From Hypoxylon rubiginosum (Eukaryota; Ascomycota; Sordariomycetes; Xylariales; Hypoxylaceae), in NCBI GenBank assembly GCA_902806565.1, contig CADCXA010000002.1:1-41019 (forward strand): a stretch of 41,019 nt of DNA, in the 5' to 3' direction. The position numbers and the translations under genes were made by a program. This document shows positions 37,113 to 41,019 of the stretch, one piece after another (positions within the stretch are counted from its first letter, which is position 1; every line of letters starts with the position of its first letter). The notes below the pieces were generated by a model, which saw only the letters and a list, made by a program, of their open reading frames with translations, did not search any database and was not told where the DNA came from.

Positions 37113-38808
37113 ATTCTATTATTAAAAATTTCTTTTAATTAAATTATTTATATTAATAATTAATCATTTTAAAAAATATTTATTTTAAATTAAAATAATT
37201 AAAAATTAATATTATTATTAATATTTAAATAATTATTAATATATATTTATTAATTATCCTTATTAAAAAAATTATTTTTAATTTTTATATAATATAAATT
37301 ATAAATTAATTAATTAAAAATAAATATAATTTAATTTTATATTAAAATTAATAATTATTTAAATTATTTATTTTTACTTTTTAAAAAAAACTTTACAATT
37401 TTTTTTTAAATTAATTTATTATTTTCTAAATAATTCTTTAAAAATTATTTTTTATTTAAATAAATATTAAACTTAATATTTATATTTAATTAAAAATTTA
37501 TTTATTTTTTAAATAATTAAGATTTTAGAAATTATATATATTTTATAAAAAAATTAAAGATATTTTTTATATAAAATTTATTTAATAATATATTTATATA
37601 ATTATATATTTTTTTATTAATTTAATAAATATTTCTTTTAATATTTTATTATTTATTTTTTAAAAGTTTTTTTAAAATAATTTAAAATTAAAATTTATTT
37701 TTAATTCTTTTATTTATATATAAAATAAAATAAAATAAACTAAAAGGTTTATAAAAATAAAAAATAATAATAATTTTATAAAAACCAATAACTTTTAAAT
37801 ATTTTAAACTATTTATATTTAAATTCTTTTATTATTATTTTTATCGGAAAATAAAATTTATTAAAAAAAATATAATTATTAGGTTTTTTTTATAAAATAA
37901 TAATAATTAATATTAATTTTAATATTAAATAATTATTAAAGAATTTAAATTTTTTATTATTTAGATTATTTATTATAAAATTAAATTAAAATTTATAAAT
38001 AATTAATAATTTATATTTCTTTTAAATATTAAATTATAATTAAAAAGAATAAATTATTTTTAAATGTTTTTACGAATTTTAATTTCTTTTATATTTTTAA
38101 ATTTATAAATTATAAGAAATATTTTATTTATAATTAAAATATAAAAAGTTTTTTTTTATATATTAATATTAATATTATTTTTAATATTTTATTTAGATTT
38201 TTTAAATTAAATATAATTAAATAATTTAGAAAGTTTTAATTTAAAATATTTATTTTTTATATTTAAATAGTTTAAAACTTTAAATTTTCTTTTATTAAAT
38301 TATTTATTTAATATCTTTATTTTTATTTTTAAAAACTTAAATAATTTTGAAATTAATGTTTTATTTTTATAATAATTTTATAATAATCTTAATTTTATTT
38401 TAATTTTTAAAATTTTAATTTTTATTATATAAAAAACATTTTTTTAAACATCTTTTATTTTTATTTTTATTTTTATTTAATATTATTATTAAATCTTTAT
38501 TAATATTTAATTAAAATAATAATTTATAATTTTTTTTTTTTAAATTTTATAATATTTATTTTAATAAAATATCTAGTAAAAAAAACTATAAAATATAATA
38601 GTTTTAATTATAAATATTCTTAGGGTTTTATTATTAATTTATTTTTATTTTAAATAATTTAAAAACTTTTAATTAAATTTTAAAAAAATAATATTAATTT
38701 TTATAATAATCCTTTTTATAATTAAAATATTCGATTTTATTAAAAAGGATTTTAAATTTATTAAATTATTTTTATTAAATTTAATTTATATTTATTAATT
38801 TAATATAA

Positions 38809-38943
<135 letters not shown>

Positions 38944-41019
38944 TATATTTAAATTAAAATTATTTTATTTAAATATATATAATAACTTATTTAAAACTTA
39001 TAACCGTTTTATATTTAAATTATTAATTTTTATTTATATTAATTAGTTTAAGTTTTTATAATATATATAGTTTTAAAAAAAGATTTATTAAATAAAAGTT
39101 TTTATAATTTAAAAACTTATAAAATTATAATATAAAATAACTTTAAAATAAATTTAAATAAAAAGATATTATAAACCACTTTATTTAATATAACGTTTTA
39201 AAATTTATAAATAATAATAATATAAATTATTATAAAAAAAAATTACTTTTTAACGTATATATTATTTTATATTATAAACTTTTACCGTATTTAAAAAATT
39301 AATATAATAACTTTTTTTTTAAAATTTTTAAGCGCTTTTTTATTAATATTAACAAATAATAATTTAATATAATAATTAAAACTAATTATAATTACCTTAA
39401 AAAAATCTTAATTTAAATTAAATCTTTATATTTAAAAAATATTATATATTATATTTTAAATTTTATTTATAAAATTAATAAGTTTTTATAAATTATATAA
39501 AAACATTATTTTATAATTAATATAAATAAAAAACATTTTTAAAAAATTATTAATATTTTTTAAATTAGTTTTATTTATTTTAATATTTTAATTTAAAGTT
39601 TTTATATTTATAATAAAATAATTTAAATTAAATATATAATTATAATTAAAATTTTAAACTATGGTTTTTATAAAATAAATATATAAAACATTTATAAAGT
39701 TTTTAACTTTTTTTTATATAAGTTTTATTATATAATATAATATAAAAAACTTTTAAAATAAAAACAAAATTTTTTTTAAAACTTAAATAACGTTTAATAA
39801 AATAAAACTTAGTTATTTTTATATTATTATTAAATAGTTATTAAAAAAATAAAATATAAAAGAAATTAATATATAATATAATTACGGATTTTATTATTAT
39901 TATTAAAATTATTAATAAAATAAATAAATTAATTTATAATAAAAAAAAACTAATAAAAATCGCCGATTAATAAAACGCTAAGTTTTTTTAAAAAATTTAT
40001 CTTATTAATTAAAAAATATCTTATTAAAACGTTTATTAATATAAATTAATATGTTTAATTTTAATATATTTTTATTATTAATTATAAAATATTATATATT
40101 ATAAAAACAACATTATAAAATATTAAAAATTATAAACGTTTTAAATATAAACTTATAATTATAATTAATAAATAAATAAAAAAGTAAATATAATATTTAT
40201 TTATTAATTTAATTATTAATTATATTAATAAAAGTTATATAAATTATAAAAAAATCGCTGTTATTTTATAATAACTATATATATAAAAATATTATTTTTA
40301 TTAAATAAGATTTTTTTATACCGCTGTTATTATTTATATATATATATATATAAAAAAGTTAATAATTATATAAATAACCTTATTAAAAATATTTAAATAT
40401 AATATTATATATTATATATTATTTTATATTTAACGTATTATATATTATTAAAAACATGTTTTTTATATTAAAGTTTTTAAGCGTTTTATTTTATAATTTA
40501 TTTTAATAAGTTTTTATAATAAAAAACTTATAATAATATCGTTTAATATAAAGTTTTTAATTATAATTAATATTAATATTTTAGCGACCTAATAAATTAA
40601 TAAGCTTTTTTTTAATTATAATTTTAATATTATATAAGTTATTTTTTATTAATCTTTTAAAATAATATTATTTATTATATATAAAAATTTAAATTTATTT
40701 TTTAATTTTATATTAAAATGATTTTCTTTTTTATAATAGTTATTTAAATAGTTATATATTAATTAATAATATTAATATACCGTTTTATAAATAAAAAACT
40801 TTTTTTTATTTAAAAAAAAAAAAAGTAATAATATTTATAATAAAAATAATTTAATAGTAATTTTATTTAATAAAAATTAAAATATTATTTATATAATATA
40901 TTCAAATTATAACATAAAAAATAATATAATATTTTAAATAATATTAAATATTAAAACTTTTTTTAATTTATAAACTTATAATATAAGAAATTTTATAATT
41001 TTAAAAAATTAAAATATAA

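Overview
The window looks like a piece of a filamentous ascomycete (Pezizomycotina) chromosome. It has a two-speed architecture. Two very AT-rich arms (about 1-16464 and 32194-41019; many lines contain almost no G or C) and a short AT-rich block (about 17433-18137) enclose gene-bearing DNA of ordinary composition. In the AT-rich parts the surviving C residues are mostly followed by T, C or G, rarely by A, and TpG is scarce. That is the footprint expected of repeat-induced point mutation (RIP, CpA to TpA). Gene introns are 48-85 bp with fungal GTRNGT donors and CTAAC/CTGAC-type branch sites, which agrees with this assignment.

Layout, left to right. (1) 1-16464: RIP-degraded DNA with no credible gene. 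(2) 16465-17432: a small island holding a broken GMC-type FAD oxidoreductase, with two in-frame stops that are each one CpA-to-TpA change from glutamine. (3) 17433-18137: AT-rich block. (4) 18138-31567: a compact five-gene island. It contains a P450 (minus), a fungal rhodopsin-like integral membrane protein (minus), a second P450 of CYP7/CYP8-like character (plus), a small three-helix membrane protein that is visible only after splicing (minus), and a full-length PDR/ABCG transporter with eleven exons (plus). Between the first P450 and the rhodopsin-like gene lies a 389-bp element with 21-bp inverted ends (a MITE) that contains a tRNA-like sequence. (5) 31568-41019: a 9-bp tandem repeat of about 460 bp at the island edge, then RIP-degraded DNA with a pair of about 210-bp direct repeats and a perfect (ATT)45 microsatellite.

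Together, two P450s, an FAD oxidoreductase relic and a PDR exporter resemble an accessory metabolite-processing or detoxification cluster, or the residue of a secondary-metabolite cluster. No backbone synthase (PKS, NRPS, terpene synthase) and no Zn2Cys6 regulator is visible here. All five main gene models splice in frame end to end. The least certain parts are the first intron of the rhodopsin-like gene and the 5' end of the transporter. Points worth a second look are the non-canonical I-helix of the second P450, two GC-AG introns with the same donor in the transporter, stop-free introns placed inside catalytic motifs, and the MITE with the tRNA-like core.
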